Shown: positions 1-7,534, counted from the first letter of the stretch. The stretch: 8,877 bases of DNA from Nitrospirota bacterium (GCA_027415455.1 DAIBSV010000081.1:1-8877), one strand, 5' to 3'. Notes: generated by a model not told the origin, from the sequence alone. Numbers and translations are program-made.

Positions 1-130
1 TAAAACATTTTAAATATATTATAATGACATGTTTTCTTTTTATGTCGATTACTTAAAAACAATTAATCCTGACTCTTTATTTTTTCGATAGAAATAGTGG
101 ATAATGAATTTGCATAAACCAGATATCGAA
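1..130. other. AT-rich left end with a TATAAT box
   Basis: This stretch is much richer in A and T than the rest of the window, which is strongly GC-biased. A TATAAT hexamer stands at 20-25 on the + strand and could be a -10 box, but its -35 region would fall outside the window. The compositional step at about 130 could be an intergenic promoter region, the edge of a transferred segment, or the end of a gene lying to the left. I see no coding sequence I can support in it. Confidence 0.3.
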
Positions 131-351
131 TTGAAATCATCAGATTTATCGTTCGGTCCAGGGCTTATTTGGAGCAAACGGCCCTGTTCCCGTTCGCCCA
201 ATTTGCGTCGTCCGGACTGGAGAAACCGCTTCTTCTCTCCTACACCGAGAAGGAACATGAAACCGGGAGGATGGCCCGTCATGAGGAGGACCGGGGAAGG
301 AACCATGGCGAATCCCGTATGCCCGACTCCGGAGTCTGGAAACATTCTTGC

Positions 352-385
<34 letters not shown>

Positions 386-610
386 CGAACGGGGGCCTCT
401 TTCGGTGACGCGATCCGGCATTTTGCGTTCCCGTTCTCCGGTCCCCCTTCGTCGCCTCCTCTTTTTTCCCTTTTCCCCCTCCTTTGGGACGACGGTCCGG
501 ATCTCCCGACATCTTGGCTCCCTTCCCGAATTTTTGGCTAGCCGTTCTTCCCCCTTTTCTCCTGTAGACGAACCGAGTCCAGCATCCCCAGGATCCTGCG
601 GAAAGCGCCC

Positions 611-616
611 GGGAGG
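611..616 (+). promoter_or_regulatory. Ribosome binding site of the HD-GYP gene
   Basis: GGGAGG lies five bases before the ATG at 622, the expected spacing, and decides the start in favour of that ATG over later in-frame candidates. Confidence 0.75.
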
Positions 617-621
617 ATTCC

Positions 622-1383
622 ATGCCATCTCATGAATCGCCGAACTCCGAGGTTTCCGCTTCATCAGACCGCCCCTTCGACACGCCGCTCTGGAAGAGCC
701 TTCACCGGACGACCCTTGTTTTTCTCGAGGAGATGATGGACCAGCTCGACCGTTGGACCTATGAAAAACGCTTCCACTCCTACCGGGTGTGCTCCCTGTC
801 CGCGGAGCTGGGGCGCCGGATGGATCTTCCACCCGACCGCACGATGACCCTGAAGGCCGGGGCCCTCCTCCACGACATCGGGAAGATCCACCTTTCCCAG
901 GACATTCTGACCAAGCCCGGACGCCTCCTTCCCGAGGAATGGGAGGTCATGCGTCAGCATCCCGCCCTGGGAATGGAGCTTCTCTCGCGGATCCCCAGCC
1001 TGTCGTTTGCGAAAACGATCGTTCGCCAGCACCACGAACGCTGGAACGGAAGCGGCTATCCTGACCGTCTGGCGGGAGAGGCGATCCTCCTGGAGTCCCG
1101 GATCTTCGGCGTGGTCGACAGCTACGACGCCATGATCTCCCTGCGATCCTACAACCATCCGAGGTCCCACGAGGAGGCTTGCGAAAGGATCCGGGAAAAC
1201 GCCGGCCGTCTCTACGACCCGGAGGTTGTCCGGGAGTTTCTCTCACTTCCGGAGGACTTCTTCCGGAGGATCGCCGGCGCCAGGGACTACACGGACTTTA
1301 TCGAGGACCTGTTCAGCCCCGACGACTACCTGCCTCTGATGATCACCTTTGCGGAAACCGGGATGGACGGGAGCCCGGGATGA
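622..1383 (+). CDS. HD-GYP domain cyclic-di-GMP phosphodiesterase
   Basis: A 253-residue cytoplasmic protein that should hydrolyse the second messenger c-di-GMP. The HD-GYP domain fills roughly residues 45-215. It shows the HD pair H84-D85 in LLHDIGKI, H113, the H137-H138-E139 cluster leading into the GYP motif (G145-Y146-P147), and D166 in GVVDSYDAM. The usual HHExxDGxGYP is present with N142 for the aspartate, a substitution seen elsewhere in the family. There is no transmembrane segment and no receiver or other input domain. Residues 1-40 form a short N-terminal extension and the C-terminus from about 216 is unassigned. Two broken membrane sensor-like genes follow directly, and a GGDEF protein lies 4.5 kb downstream. 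Activity is inferred from motifs. Confidence 0.93.
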   Translation: MPSHESPNSEVSASSDRPFDTPLWKSLHRTTLVFLEEMMDQLDRWTYEKRFHSYRVCSLSAELGRRMDLPPDRTMTLKAGALLHDIGKIHLSQDILTKPGRLLPEEWEVMRQHPALGMELLSRIPSLSFAKTIVRQHHERWNGSGYPDRLAGEAILLESRIFGVVDSYDAMISLRSYNHPRSHEEACERIRENAGRLYDPEVVREFLSLPEDFFRRIAGARDYTDFIEDLFSPDDYLPLMITFAETGMDGSPG

Positions 1384-1390
1384 GAAGGGC

Positions 1391-2040
1391 ATGGGACCCC
1401 GCAAGCGGCTTGCGACCCCTGAATCGGGGGCACGCGTCCTCCGGGCGGTCTTCCTTCTCCTTTGGTGAGGGTTTGTGGGAACCACCCTGTTTCTGGGGCG
1501 GGATCTCTCGGCGACGGAGCGGGCGAGGAGCGCCCTCAACCAGATCGGCCTTGCGATCGCGGCCTTGCCCGCCCCGTCCACGAACAGAACTTTCATGGGC
1601 CGTCTCAATGATCTGTCCATTCGGGTCGACGCCTGGTCGCTCTGTCGGACCGGGACTTGATGAAACGGACAGGAGAAAGGTTTCGGTCGGTCCTCGTACG
1701 GATGAAGGGCATGGAGAGAGCCCTGGCCGCTTCCTCGTCCTTGCCAGACAGGGTGCGGGCTGGCCGGACGCTGGCCTGCATTCTCGACCGGGCCCTGTCC
1801 CGGGATGTCCTTCCGGCCCAGGCCAGGCTGCGCCGCCGGGGACACCGGCTCCTTGCCGACTTTATCGGAGAGATCGTCCTGGCCCTCCTCTTTCTTCTCT
1901 ATGCGGGGGGCCGGCTTCTTTTCCGGAACCGTCCGGACGGACGCATGCTGCGCCATGGTTTGTCGAGCCAGGCCCCGGTCTCCGGATCGGAAAAGAGCGA
2001 CGGACGCGCGGTCCGGCCCGAACCGGGAGAGGGCCCGTGA
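1391..2040 (+). pseudogene. Broken two-TM membrane protein, sensor-like
   Basis: Translation from ATG 1391 gives a basic N-terminus and a hydrophobic helix (VLRAVFLLLW), hits TGA at 1466-1468, and the same frame continues with GFVGTTLFLG and helical sequence to TGA 1658-1660. Near 1620-1640 the coding signal moves to the frame that reads RLVALSDRDLMKRTGERFRS and runs to TGA 2038, through a second hydrophobic segment (FIGEIVLALLFLLYAGG) and a polar tail. Joined, these give about 215 residues: TM helix, helical extracytoplasmic region, TM helix, short cytoplasmic tail. That plan resembles the input half of a chemoreceptor or sensor, but no family is recognised. It begins seven bases after the HD-GYP stop, suggesting a former operon. 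A less likely reading is two small coupled genes starting at GTG 1475 and ATG 1660. Confidence 0.6.
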
Positions 2041-2137
2041 CCGCCGGGAATCCCGTTACGCCGGCCCCGAAAAATGCCGACAAGTCTTGATGAGGGATTA
2101 AGGAACCGGTCCAGCCGGCCCGTCCGCGGAACCCTTT

Positions 2138-2145
2138 CAGGGGGA
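2138..2145 (+). promoter_or_regulatory. Ribosome binding site for the sensor-like gene at 2151
   Basis: AGGGGGAA ends five bases before ATG 2151, supporting that start for the sensor-like protein. Confidence 0.6.
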
Positions 2146-2150
2146 AATCC

Positions 2151-3077
2151 ATGAAAAAGCTCATCAGGAAAACCGTCCTTGTCGTCATTGTGATGCTCGC
2201 CCTCAACATCGGGACCGGGCTGTGGCTCCAGCACCAGGTGACTCTCTCCCTCGAGACCGAATCGGCGCTCCAGGGCGTGGCGGTGGATCTCGCGCTCATG
2301 ATGGCCTCCGAGGCCCGCATGGAACGCTCCATGACAGAACTCGGGGAGGACCCGAAGGCCAATCTTCGGACCTCCATGGCCCAGGTGATCCAGATGAAGG
2401 CCCTGTCGCACGTCCAGATGGGAAGCCTCCGGACCGACGCCCAGAAGGCCTGGGGATGTCAGGCCCCGCTCAAAAATCTCGTCCGGGACAGGAACGCGGC
2501 CCACTCCACCTCGCTTCAGATCGTGAACCTGGTCAAAAACCACCATGAAAACCTGGCGCCGTTGCTGTGGACGAAGATCGCGCCCCCCGCTTTTTCCCAT
2601 TACGTCACCGAAACCCGGCTCCTCTTCGCCCACATCTCCCGGCAGGTCGAGAAGATCGACAAAAGCGTCGTCCACCGGAGGAACCTCCAGAACTGGGTCC
2701 AGATCGTGACGCTGTTCGCCTGGGCCGTCGTCCTGTCCTTGGACTTCAAGTCCCTGTCGAAGATGGCCCGGCGGCTGGGAGTGACCGTGGAAACAGTCCA
2801 CCGACCGGATACTGGAGGCGGTGAATCAGCTCGCCGCGGTCATGGAAGCCCGCAACCGGGACGTCTCCTCCGCCGTGCCGGAGGTCGACCACCTCCGGGA
2901 GATCGTCCGGACGCTGTCGGCCCTGACCTCCTCGTTCCGGGTCGAAGAGCAACTTCCCACCATTTCCTGAAAGATGGGCAGGAATCCTTTCAAACGTTTT
3001 TCCTGGAACTTTCCGGCGCCCTTCTGAAACGTCCCGGCGCATGGGAGGTTCACCAGGGGGCCATCGACCCCCTCTAG
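2151..3077 (+). pseudogene. Two-TM sensor-like protein with a frameshifted middle
   Basis: Residues 1-216 look genuine. There is a basic N-terminus, TM1 at about 7-27 (VLVVIVMLALNIGTGLWL), a helical extracytoplasmic domain to about 181, and TM2 at about 182-198 (NWVQIVTLFAWAVVLSL). This is the plan of a chemoreceptor-type input domain. From about 2797 the open frame becomes glycine-, proline- and arginine-rich. The +1 frame instead reads an amphipathic helical sequence (TDRILEAVNQLAAVMEARNR onward) with almost only G or C at third codon positions, and ends at TGA 2968-2970. The original frame again looks protein-like from about 2962 (FLKDGQESFQTFFLELSG) to TAG 3075-3077. So either the gene ended at 2970 after one indel, or two compensating indels keep it open. 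No kinase, GGDEF or chemotaxis signalling domain is present. Confidence 0.6.
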
Positions 3078-3089
3078 ACCCGAATCCAG

Positions 3090-3328
3090 ATGAGCGCGCC
3101 CCTCACATCGGAAGGTCGCTCCCTCTTCCGCGGATACAAGATCCAGGGGTCGCCATCCTCTCGGACATGAAACGTCACGATCCGACCTCCTCCTCGGAGA
3201 ATGCCGACCCTCCGGTCCCTGACCGAGCTTTTCTCCTACGCTTCTCTCCGGACGCCCAGTGGGAAGAATGCGCGATGGGCCCCTCCGGCGGCACATTCCT
3301 ATGGCCCTCGCTTCCCGCATGTATCTGA
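3090..3328 (+). pseudogene. Weak coding remnant, function unknown
   Basis: ATG 3090 opens a frame reading MSAPLTSEGRSLFRGYKIQG with GC-rich third positions. After the GGGG run at 3146-3149 the signal moves to the frame reading VAILSDMKRHDPTSSSENAD, which ends at TGA 3326-3328. One missing G in the run would join them into an acidic, soluble product of about 79 residues. I recognise no domain. The sequence from here to 3570 otherwise shows only short, conflicting frames on both strands, so this may be the decayed tail of a gene or chance. Confidence 0.3.
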
Positions 3329-3570
3329 CACAGAGTTTCGCCCGCCGGACCGGAGCCCCCAACGGGCGAACGAACGGCAGGAGCCCCTCGTTCGCCGCCG
3401 TAGAATGGCCTGATCCTCCGTCAGAAGGTCGCTCACCCCCACCCCGAGGCCCGGTTAGCATTCTTCTCCGGATTTTTCAACCGCATGCGCCTCCTGGCCC
3501 TCCGGGAAAAGAATTTTTCTATCCGACCGGAGAGCGAAGGCCTCCTGCGGTCTCTATCTATACCCTGGCG

Positions 3571-3732
3571 ATGGAAAAAACCATTGCGGACCGTGTCATC
3601 GAGGTTCTCCTGAAGCTCTCCCTGATTGACCCGGTTCAATATATTGAGGTCGTCGATCTCTTCCGCTGGTATTGGGGCGACTGTTTCGACCTTCTTCTCC
3701 CGGACCATCGATCTGAAAGAGGAACGTCCTGA
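3571..3732 (+). CDS. Small ORF or gene fragment, unknown
   Basis: ATG 3571 opens a 53-residue frame beginning MEKTIADRVIEVLLKLSLID, with a hydrophobic aromatic stretch (IEVVDLFRWYWGDCFDLLLP) near its middle. Composition is more protein-like than that of the surrounding sequence, but there is no Shine-Dalgarno before the ATG, and the frame stays open upstream without good composition. The opposite strand is also open over 3433-3741, with similar third-position bias, so strand is not certain. It sits just left of the tnpB fragment and may be a piece of a disrupted gene. I assign no function. Confidence 0.25.
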   Translation: MEKTIADRVIEVLLKLSLIDPVQYIEVVDLFRWYWGDCFDLLLPDHRSERGTS

Positions 3733-3751
3733 AAGCTCCATCCCTGCCGGA

Positions 3752-3771
3752 GCGATTTGTCCACAAATCGC
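3752..3771. repeat. Perfect 8-bp inverted repeat upstream of tnpB
   Basis: GCGATTTG and CAAATCGC form an exact 8-bp stem around the loop TCCA. No T-run follows, so it is a poor intrinsic terminator. IS200/IS605 elements carry subterminal hairpins at their ends, and this one lies 58 bases before the tnpB-like start at 3830, so it may be the left-end hairpin of that element. Confidence 0.5.
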
Positions 3772-3814
3772 CGTAAGACCCGTTCTTGGGGGAGGAGATA
3801 TAAGTCATGACCTG

Positions 3815-3823
3815 TGCTAGAAT
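3815..3823 (+). promoter_or_regulatory. Extended -10 promoter candidate of tnpB
   Basis: TGCTAGAAT combines a TAGAAT -10 hexamer with an upstream TGn extension, six bases before ATG 3830. No good -35 box is visible at the normal distance, as expected for an extended -10 promoter. Such close spacing would give an almost leaderless transcript. Confidence 0.4.
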
Positions 3824-3829
3824 AAAGCC

Positions 3830-4139
3830 ATGAGAAAGACATTCAAATATCGACTCTGCCCGACGAAACAACAGAAGACGACGCTGAGCAAGACACCGGA
3901 CTCCTGCCGGAACTTCTATAACCATTTTCTGCTCGAGCGGATCTGGCCTACAAATACCACGGGATCACCCTGTCCGGGTTCGACCCCATCAACGAAACCC
4001 GGTTCCCAGGGCCCGCTGTCCGGAGTTCTGTCTCGTGCATTCCCGTATTTTGCAGGATGTGGCGCGGAAGGTGGACAAGGCGTTGCCGGGGTTCTTTCTC
4101 ATCCACTCTACCGCAAGTGCGGACCGCCCCATCGGGTGA
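3830..4139 (+). pseudogene. Truncated, frameshifted TnpB (IS200/IS605 family)
   Basis: The N-terminus MRKTFKYRLCPTKQQKTTLS followed by SCRNFYNHFLLER is the characteristic opening of TnpB (OrfB), the RNA-guided nuclease of IS200/IS605 elements. After about 3940 homology continues in the next frame (LAYKYHGITLSGFDPINET). From about 4020 it continues in the third frame (VHSRILQDVARKVDKALPGF), which ends at TGA 4137-4139. At least two indels therefore separate three collinear pieces. Only about 100 residues are represented, against roughly 350-400 in a full TnpB. The RuvC-like catalytic residues, zinc finger and 3' end with its guide RNA region are absent. No tnpA is nearby. It cannot make an active nuclease. 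Confidence 0.85.
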
Positions 4140-4240
4140 TCAGTGAATGACCTTCCGGACGGCTTCGGGCAGGAATCGCCTCGCCCTCCCGGCATGGCAT
4201 CCCGTCTGAGATGTCGGGCGAGGCGACCTAGGGCTCTTCC

Positions 4241-4246
4241 GGAGGT
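4241..4246 (+). promoter_or_regulatory. Ribosome binding site of the 407-residue protein
   Basis: GGAGGT lies six bases before ATG 4253. This favours that start over the internal methionine at residue 22, which lacks a comparable site. Confidence 0.7.
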
Positions 4247-4252
4247 GCCGGG

Positions 4253-5476
4253 ATGCTGAGCCATCGGCCTCTCCCGGGAGCCCTCTTCGAGTCGCCTCTC
4301 TTTCCCGCGCGGGAGATGAAACTCTTCCAGCGCCATGCCGGTCCCGTCCTCGCCTTTTTCCATCCGACCCGGGGACTTCTGTTTTTTTCCCTCGCCCTTC
4401 GGCGGATCTGGCCGGAGGCCCGTTTTTCCGCACCTCTTTCCGACCTTATGGAACTCACTGAGGCGGATGTCTCTCCCCCGGAACGGCACCATCTTGCCGC
4501 GTTCTGGGAGGAGGTCGGGAACGGGACCTCCCCGAAGCGCGCCGGACGCTTTGTCCTTGCGCCGGGACGGATCCTCGGCACGAACACGCTGGGGATGGTC
4601 TTTTTCATGTTTCCGGCGGGCCGTCTTCTGGTCGTTCTGGCCGGAGAAGCGCCGAAAACGGTGCAAAAGGATCTGGAGGAGATCGTCCGCCTGAATCCCT
4701 GGGACCTGACGAGCCGGCTGTCCGCCTGGGTCCGGGACTCCGAACTCGAATGCCTGGTGGGACACGTTCTGGAGAACGTCCCCGAGGAGTACCGGGAGGC
4801 TGTCACATTCCGGCGGATTGTCGCGGATCCGGACCGGAGTCTGGGGACCCCATTCCGACGGTTGTCCTACCGGTTTCTGAAGGACCGATGGAGCCGAGAG
4901 ATTTCTCCGGAGACGAGGCCGCCCGTTCGGGAGGAGGGCCGCGCCCGCCATTACGGGGTTTTGGATGAAGGGACGGTCCGGCTCCACTTCACCGTTTTTG
5001 TGGGCGGCATCCTGCCTCTGGGCGTGGCCGCTTTTCCCGCCGCCTTTATGGACGCCGAGCGTCTCGTCCGCTTCCAGCGGTTTCTCCACGGGATCTCGAA
5101 CGAACTGGCCGACAAGGGACGGACCCTCGTCTCCGGCCTCTTCGATTTTTGCCGCCACTGGACGGGGGCGGGATTCGCCCTGGACTCCCTCGAAGAGATT
5201 TCGCTCCTGATCGATCCCGAAAAGGGCCGCGAGCTGATCTTTCTTCCCTTCTGGGCCGATTCCTCGAAAATTGCAGAGGTGCGGGAGGTGCTCGACGGGG
5301 TCCGGTACACGACGGATCTGCTCTTCGTCGATCTTAAAAAAGGCCTGGGAGGACTTCTTCTCCGGAACACGGACAGAAAGACGGCGGAGACCCTGGTTGC
5401 GGAAAAGTTCCGCCAGCGCCTTCCGGTTCCGGTTGGCGACCCCCTCCCGGTGGGGGAGTTTCTCGAAAACCGCTAG
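4253..5476 (+). CDS. Hypothetical protein, 407 residues, no recognised family
   Basis: An uninterrupted frame with strong G/C preference at third positions and a good ribosome binding site, so very probably a real gene. I recognise no domain. There is no signal peptide. The most hydrophobic stretches, near residues 112-131 (TLGMVFFMFPAGRLLVVLAG) and 245-265, are broken by glycine, proline and charge and look like buried strands rather than membrane helices. The protein has an alternating strand/helix look, several acidic helices, and only two cysteines (C167, C300), so no metal cluster is suggested. It probably acts in the cytoplasm. The frame stop is 40 bases before the small CxxC protein, on the same strand, so they may be co-transcribed. 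Long frames on the opposite strand here are compositional shadows. Confidence 0.8.
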   Translation: MLSHRPLPGALFESPLFPAREMKLFQRHAGPVLAFFHPTRGLLFFSLALRRIWPEARFSAPLSDLMELTEADVSPPERHHLAAFWEEVGNGTSPKRAGRFVLAPGRILGTNTLGMVFFMFPAGRLLVVLAGEAPKTVQKDLEEIVRLNPWDLTSRLSAWVRDSELECLVGHVLENVPEEYREAVTFRRIVADPDRSLGTPFRRLSYRFLKDRWSREISPETRPPVREEGRARHYGVLDEGTVRLHFTVFVGGILPLGVAAFPAAFMDAERLVRFQRFLHGISNELADKGRTLVSGLFDFCRHWTGAGFALDSLEEISLLIDPEKGRELIFLPFWADSSKIAEVREVLDGVRYTTDLLFVDLKKGLGGLLLRNTDRKTAETLVAEKFRQRLPVPVGDPLPVGEFLENR

Positions 5477-5516
5477 AGTCGACCATGAGATCGGGCTTTG
5501 AAAGGGAAAGCCATTC

Positions 5517-5720
5517 GTAAGAGAAAAAATTGTCCGCCGTTGCGACCTGTGCGGCCTCTGGGCGACCGAGGTCGCGATCGTGCACGGAGAGATCCTTTGT
5601 TCCGCCTGTTTCGAAGCTGTCAAAAAGGTTGCCGATAAACATCCGGACAGTCCGCACAAACCCGAAGAAGAACTTTCTTCGGACAATCATTCTTCCTCGC
5701 CTCCTCCGGAACGGGAGTAG
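5517..5720 (+). pseudogene. Small CxxC-CxxC protein, copy 1, no standard start
   Basis: The frame reads CDLCGLWATEVAIVHGEILC then SACF, i.e. two CxxC knuckles 19-20 residues apart, typical of a small zinc-ribbon fold, followed by a charged, serine- and proline-rich tail ending at TAG 5718-5720. About 67 codons. It is clearly paralogous to 7823-8008. Aligned to that copy, the initiating ATG falls on GTA (5517-5519), and the in-frame TGA at 5499 leaves no ATG, GTG or TTG before the first CxxC. It would need a rare start (GTA, or ATT at 5529), or it is inactivated. The upstream TGAAAGGGA stretch is shared with copy 2 and could be the ribosome binding site. Function unknown; zinc binding is inferred from cysteine spacing only. 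Confidence 0.55.
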
Positions 5721-5826
5721 TTTTTTCCTGGAGGACGGTCCAGGATCCTCTGGCCGGTGTTGCCAAATGGCATTCGACCGGAGAGGGCGTCCGTCCGAAA
5801 CGCCACGGAATCGCCGGGTTCGGTAT

Positions 5827-5848
5827 CCCCATCGTTTTGGCGATGGGG
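5827..5848. repeat. Perfect 8-bp hairpin before the GGDEF gene
   Basis: CCCCATCG and CGATGGGG pair perfectly around the loop TTTTGG, 39 bases before the start of the hemerythrin-GGDEF gene. It is followed by GC-rich sequence and only later by TTTTT (5865-5869), so it is not a canonical intrinsic terminator. It could end the transcript from upstream, protect an mRNA 5' end, or act as a cis-regulatory stem. It does not match the c-di-GMP (GEMM) riboswitch pattern as far as I can see. Confidence 0.45.
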
Positions 5849-5887
5849 CGCGCTTTATCACATTTTTCGACAGGAGATTGAAGGAGC

Positions 5888-7402
5888 ATGCAGGAGAGGC
5901 TGGAGATCTTTCCCTGGAACGACTATCTGACCACCGGCATCCCCGACATCGACGCGCAGCACAGGCGCCTGGTCGCTCTTCTGAACGCCCTGGCCAACGC
6001 GCTCGCCGATTCGGAGGGGGAGCTGGCCTTTCCTTCCGTCTACAGGGAGCTGGAGGACTATGTCGTCTATCATTTTCAAACCGAAGAGGCGCTTTGGCAC
6101 CGTTCTTTCCCCGATACTCCCTGGGAAGCGGCCCACAGGAAGGAACACGAGACCTTCATCCGGGATCTCCACCGGATCGGTCGGGAGTCGAACACCGGGT
6201 CCCTCCGGACGACTCTCGAAAAAACCCTGGTTTTCCTGACCCACTGGCTCGTCTTCCATATCCTGGAGGCCGACAAACGCGCGGCCATCTTCGTCAGGGC
6301 GATCGGGACGGAACCTTCCCTGGAGGCGGCCCGGGAAAAGGCGGAGCAGGAGATGACCGACATGTCGTCTTTTCTCCTGGAGTCGGTCCTCGGAGTGACC
6401 GACCATCTTGTCCGGACGACCTTTTCGTTGAAACGGGAGACACTGGAGCGAAAGAAAAAAGAGGAGGAGGCAAGGATCCTGGCCTCGAGAAACAGGGTTC
6501 TGATGGATCATTTTCCGGAAGGTCTCTGCGTCCTCTCTCCGGAAGGACAGATTCTCGAGGCCAACGACGCCTTTTGCGTCCAGTTGGGATACACTCTCAA
6601 GGAAATACTGTCCCTCTCCCTCTTCGACGTCGATGCGCGACACACTTCCGACGAAATAAGGGACATTCTCAAGGAATACCTTCACGGCAGCGGGCAGTTC
6701 GAATCCGTCCACCGCCGGAAGGACGGAACGCTTCTCGATGTCGAGGTTGTCGCCTCCGGGGGCGAAGGGGGCGGAATCCGAAGCCTGTTGTGTCTTTGCC
6801 GGGACATTACCGGAAGGAAAAAGGCCGAGGAGGCCGTTCGCTCCCTGGCCTTCCATGATCAGCTGACCCAGCTTCCGAACCGCAGGCTCCTCGACGACCG
6901 CCTTCGTCAGGCCTTGCTCCATTGTCGGCGATCAGACAGCCTTGGAGCCCTGATGTTTGTCGATCTCGACAATTTCAAGCCCATAAACGACCGGTACGGC
7001 CATCATGAGGGCGATCTCGTCCTGATCGAGACGGCCAGGCGTATCAGGGGATGCGTCCGGGATCTCGATACGATCGGACGGCTCGGTGGCGACGAATTCC
7101 TTGTCATTTTGACCGACCTCGCTCCCGATCGATCCAGGGCGCTGGAGAATGTATTCATGATCGCCGACAAAATAAGGACTGCCCTGGCCGCTCCCTACAC
7201 CATTCTGATCCACGACCAGGAGATCGCCCCCGTCTTCGTCGAAGCCCACTGCTCCGCAAGCATCGGGGCCGTTCTCATCGACGGAGACGGTCACGGGGAG
7301 CCGGAGGCGCTGATACGACTGGCGGACCGGGCCATGTACCGGGCAAAAGAGACCGGCCGGAACCGGGCCTGTGTTCACGAGGATGGATGCGTTCCAAATT
7401 GA
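5888..7402 (+). CDS. Bacteriohemerythrin-PAS-GGDEF diguanylate cyclase
   Basis: A 504-residue soluble protein predicted to make c-di-GMP from two GTP under control of a di-iron sensor. Residues 1-135 form a bacteriohemerythrin domain with all seven ligands: H25 (IDAQH), H62 and E66 (YHFQTEE), H83 and H87 (HRKEH), H124 and D129 (HILEAD). A helical linker with charged repeats (about 145-200) leads to a PAS domain (about 203-311, ending in the PAC-like DITGRKKAEE). The GGDEF domain (about 318-497) has an intact GGDEF motif at 400-404, the inhibitory RxxD site at R391-D394 five residues before it, and the C-terminal LADRAMYRAKETGRN. AGGAG at 5872-5876 lies 11 bases before ATG 5888, with a second GGAG too close to help. 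O2 or redox sensing by hemerythrin is known in the family; the signal here is inferred. Confidence 0.95.
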   Translation: MQERLEIFPWNDYLTTGIPDIDAQHRRLVALLNALANALADSEGELAFPSVYRELEDYVVYHFQTEEALWHRSFPDTPWEAAHRKEHETFIRDLHRIGRESNTGSLRTTLEKTLVFLTHWLVFHILEADKRAAIFVRAIGTEPSLEAAREKAEQEMTDMSSFLLESVLGVTDHLVRTTFSLKRETLERKKKEEEARILASRNRVLMDHFPEGLCVLSPEGQILEANDAFCVQLGYTLKEILSLSLFDVDARHTSDEIRDILKEYLHGSGQFESVHRRKDGTLLDVEVVASGGEGGGIRSLLCLCRDITGRKKAEEAVRSLAFHDQLTQLPNRRLLDDRLRQALLHCRRSDSLGALMFVDLDNFKPINDRYGHHEGDLVLIETARRIRGCVRDLDTIGRLGGDEFLVILTDLAPDRSRALENVFMIADKIRTALAAPYTILIHDQEIAPVFVEAHCSASIGAVLIDGDGHGEPEALIRLADRAMYRAKETGRNRACVHEDGCVPN

Positions 7403-7468
7403 CGCAAATCCGATGGATTTTAGTTGCCGGTCCGATCCTTCGAAATGAAAATATCGTTATCCTGAAGC

Positions 7469-7496
7469 TTGATCGGGGGATTGCCCCCTGTAGAAT
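7469..7496 (+). promoter_or_regulatory. Sigma70-like promoter before the IHF/HU gene
   Basis: TTGATC at 7469-7474 and TAGAAT at 7491-7496 are separated by 16 bases, a near-consensus arrangement. The spacer contains GGGGG-ATTG-CCCCC (7475-7488), a short inverted repeat that could be an operator. The promoter lies about 50 bases before the TTG start of the IHF/HU gene. Confidence 0.55.
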
Positions 7497-7534
7497 CTTC
7501 CGAAAGAAAAAATATTGGTCCATCAACCTGTTCA

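Noticed and set aside
1400..1430. Hairpins after the HD-GYP stop as a terminator
   Set aside because: CGCAAG-CGG-CTTGCG and CCCC/GGGG pairs exist, but no T-run follows, and they lie in the start of the next, formerly coding, gene.
1179..2090. 303-codon + frame across the HD-GYP end and the broken membrane gene
   Set aside because: Composition is R/P/G/S-rich with no family features, and it overlaps the conserved HD-GYP frame.
2074..2154. Short ORF whose stop overlaps the ATG at 2151
   Set aside because: It has no convincing ribosome binding site or protein-like composition; the 4-base overlap is easily coincidental.
5485..5520. Eleven-codon leader ORF before CxxC copy 1
   Set aside because: The stop overlaps the GTA codon suggestively, but it has no clear ribosome binding site, no counterpart upstream of copy 2, and is short enough to be chance.
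3989..5686. 565-codon open frame on the minus strand
   Set aside because: It is antisense to the 407-residue gene, which has a better ribosome binding site, better third-position bias and a less skewed composition. Long antisense frames are common in GC-rich genes.
5530..6858. 442-codon + frame overlapping the GGDEF gene
   Set aside because: It overlaps the certain hemerythrin-PAS-GGDEF gene in another frame and is arginine-, glycine- and proline-rich, typical of a shadow.
7406..7420. Small hairpin (AAATCC/GGATTT) after the GGDEF gene as terminator
   Set aside because: The stem is short and AT-rich with a three-base loop and no T-run; too weak to call a terminator.
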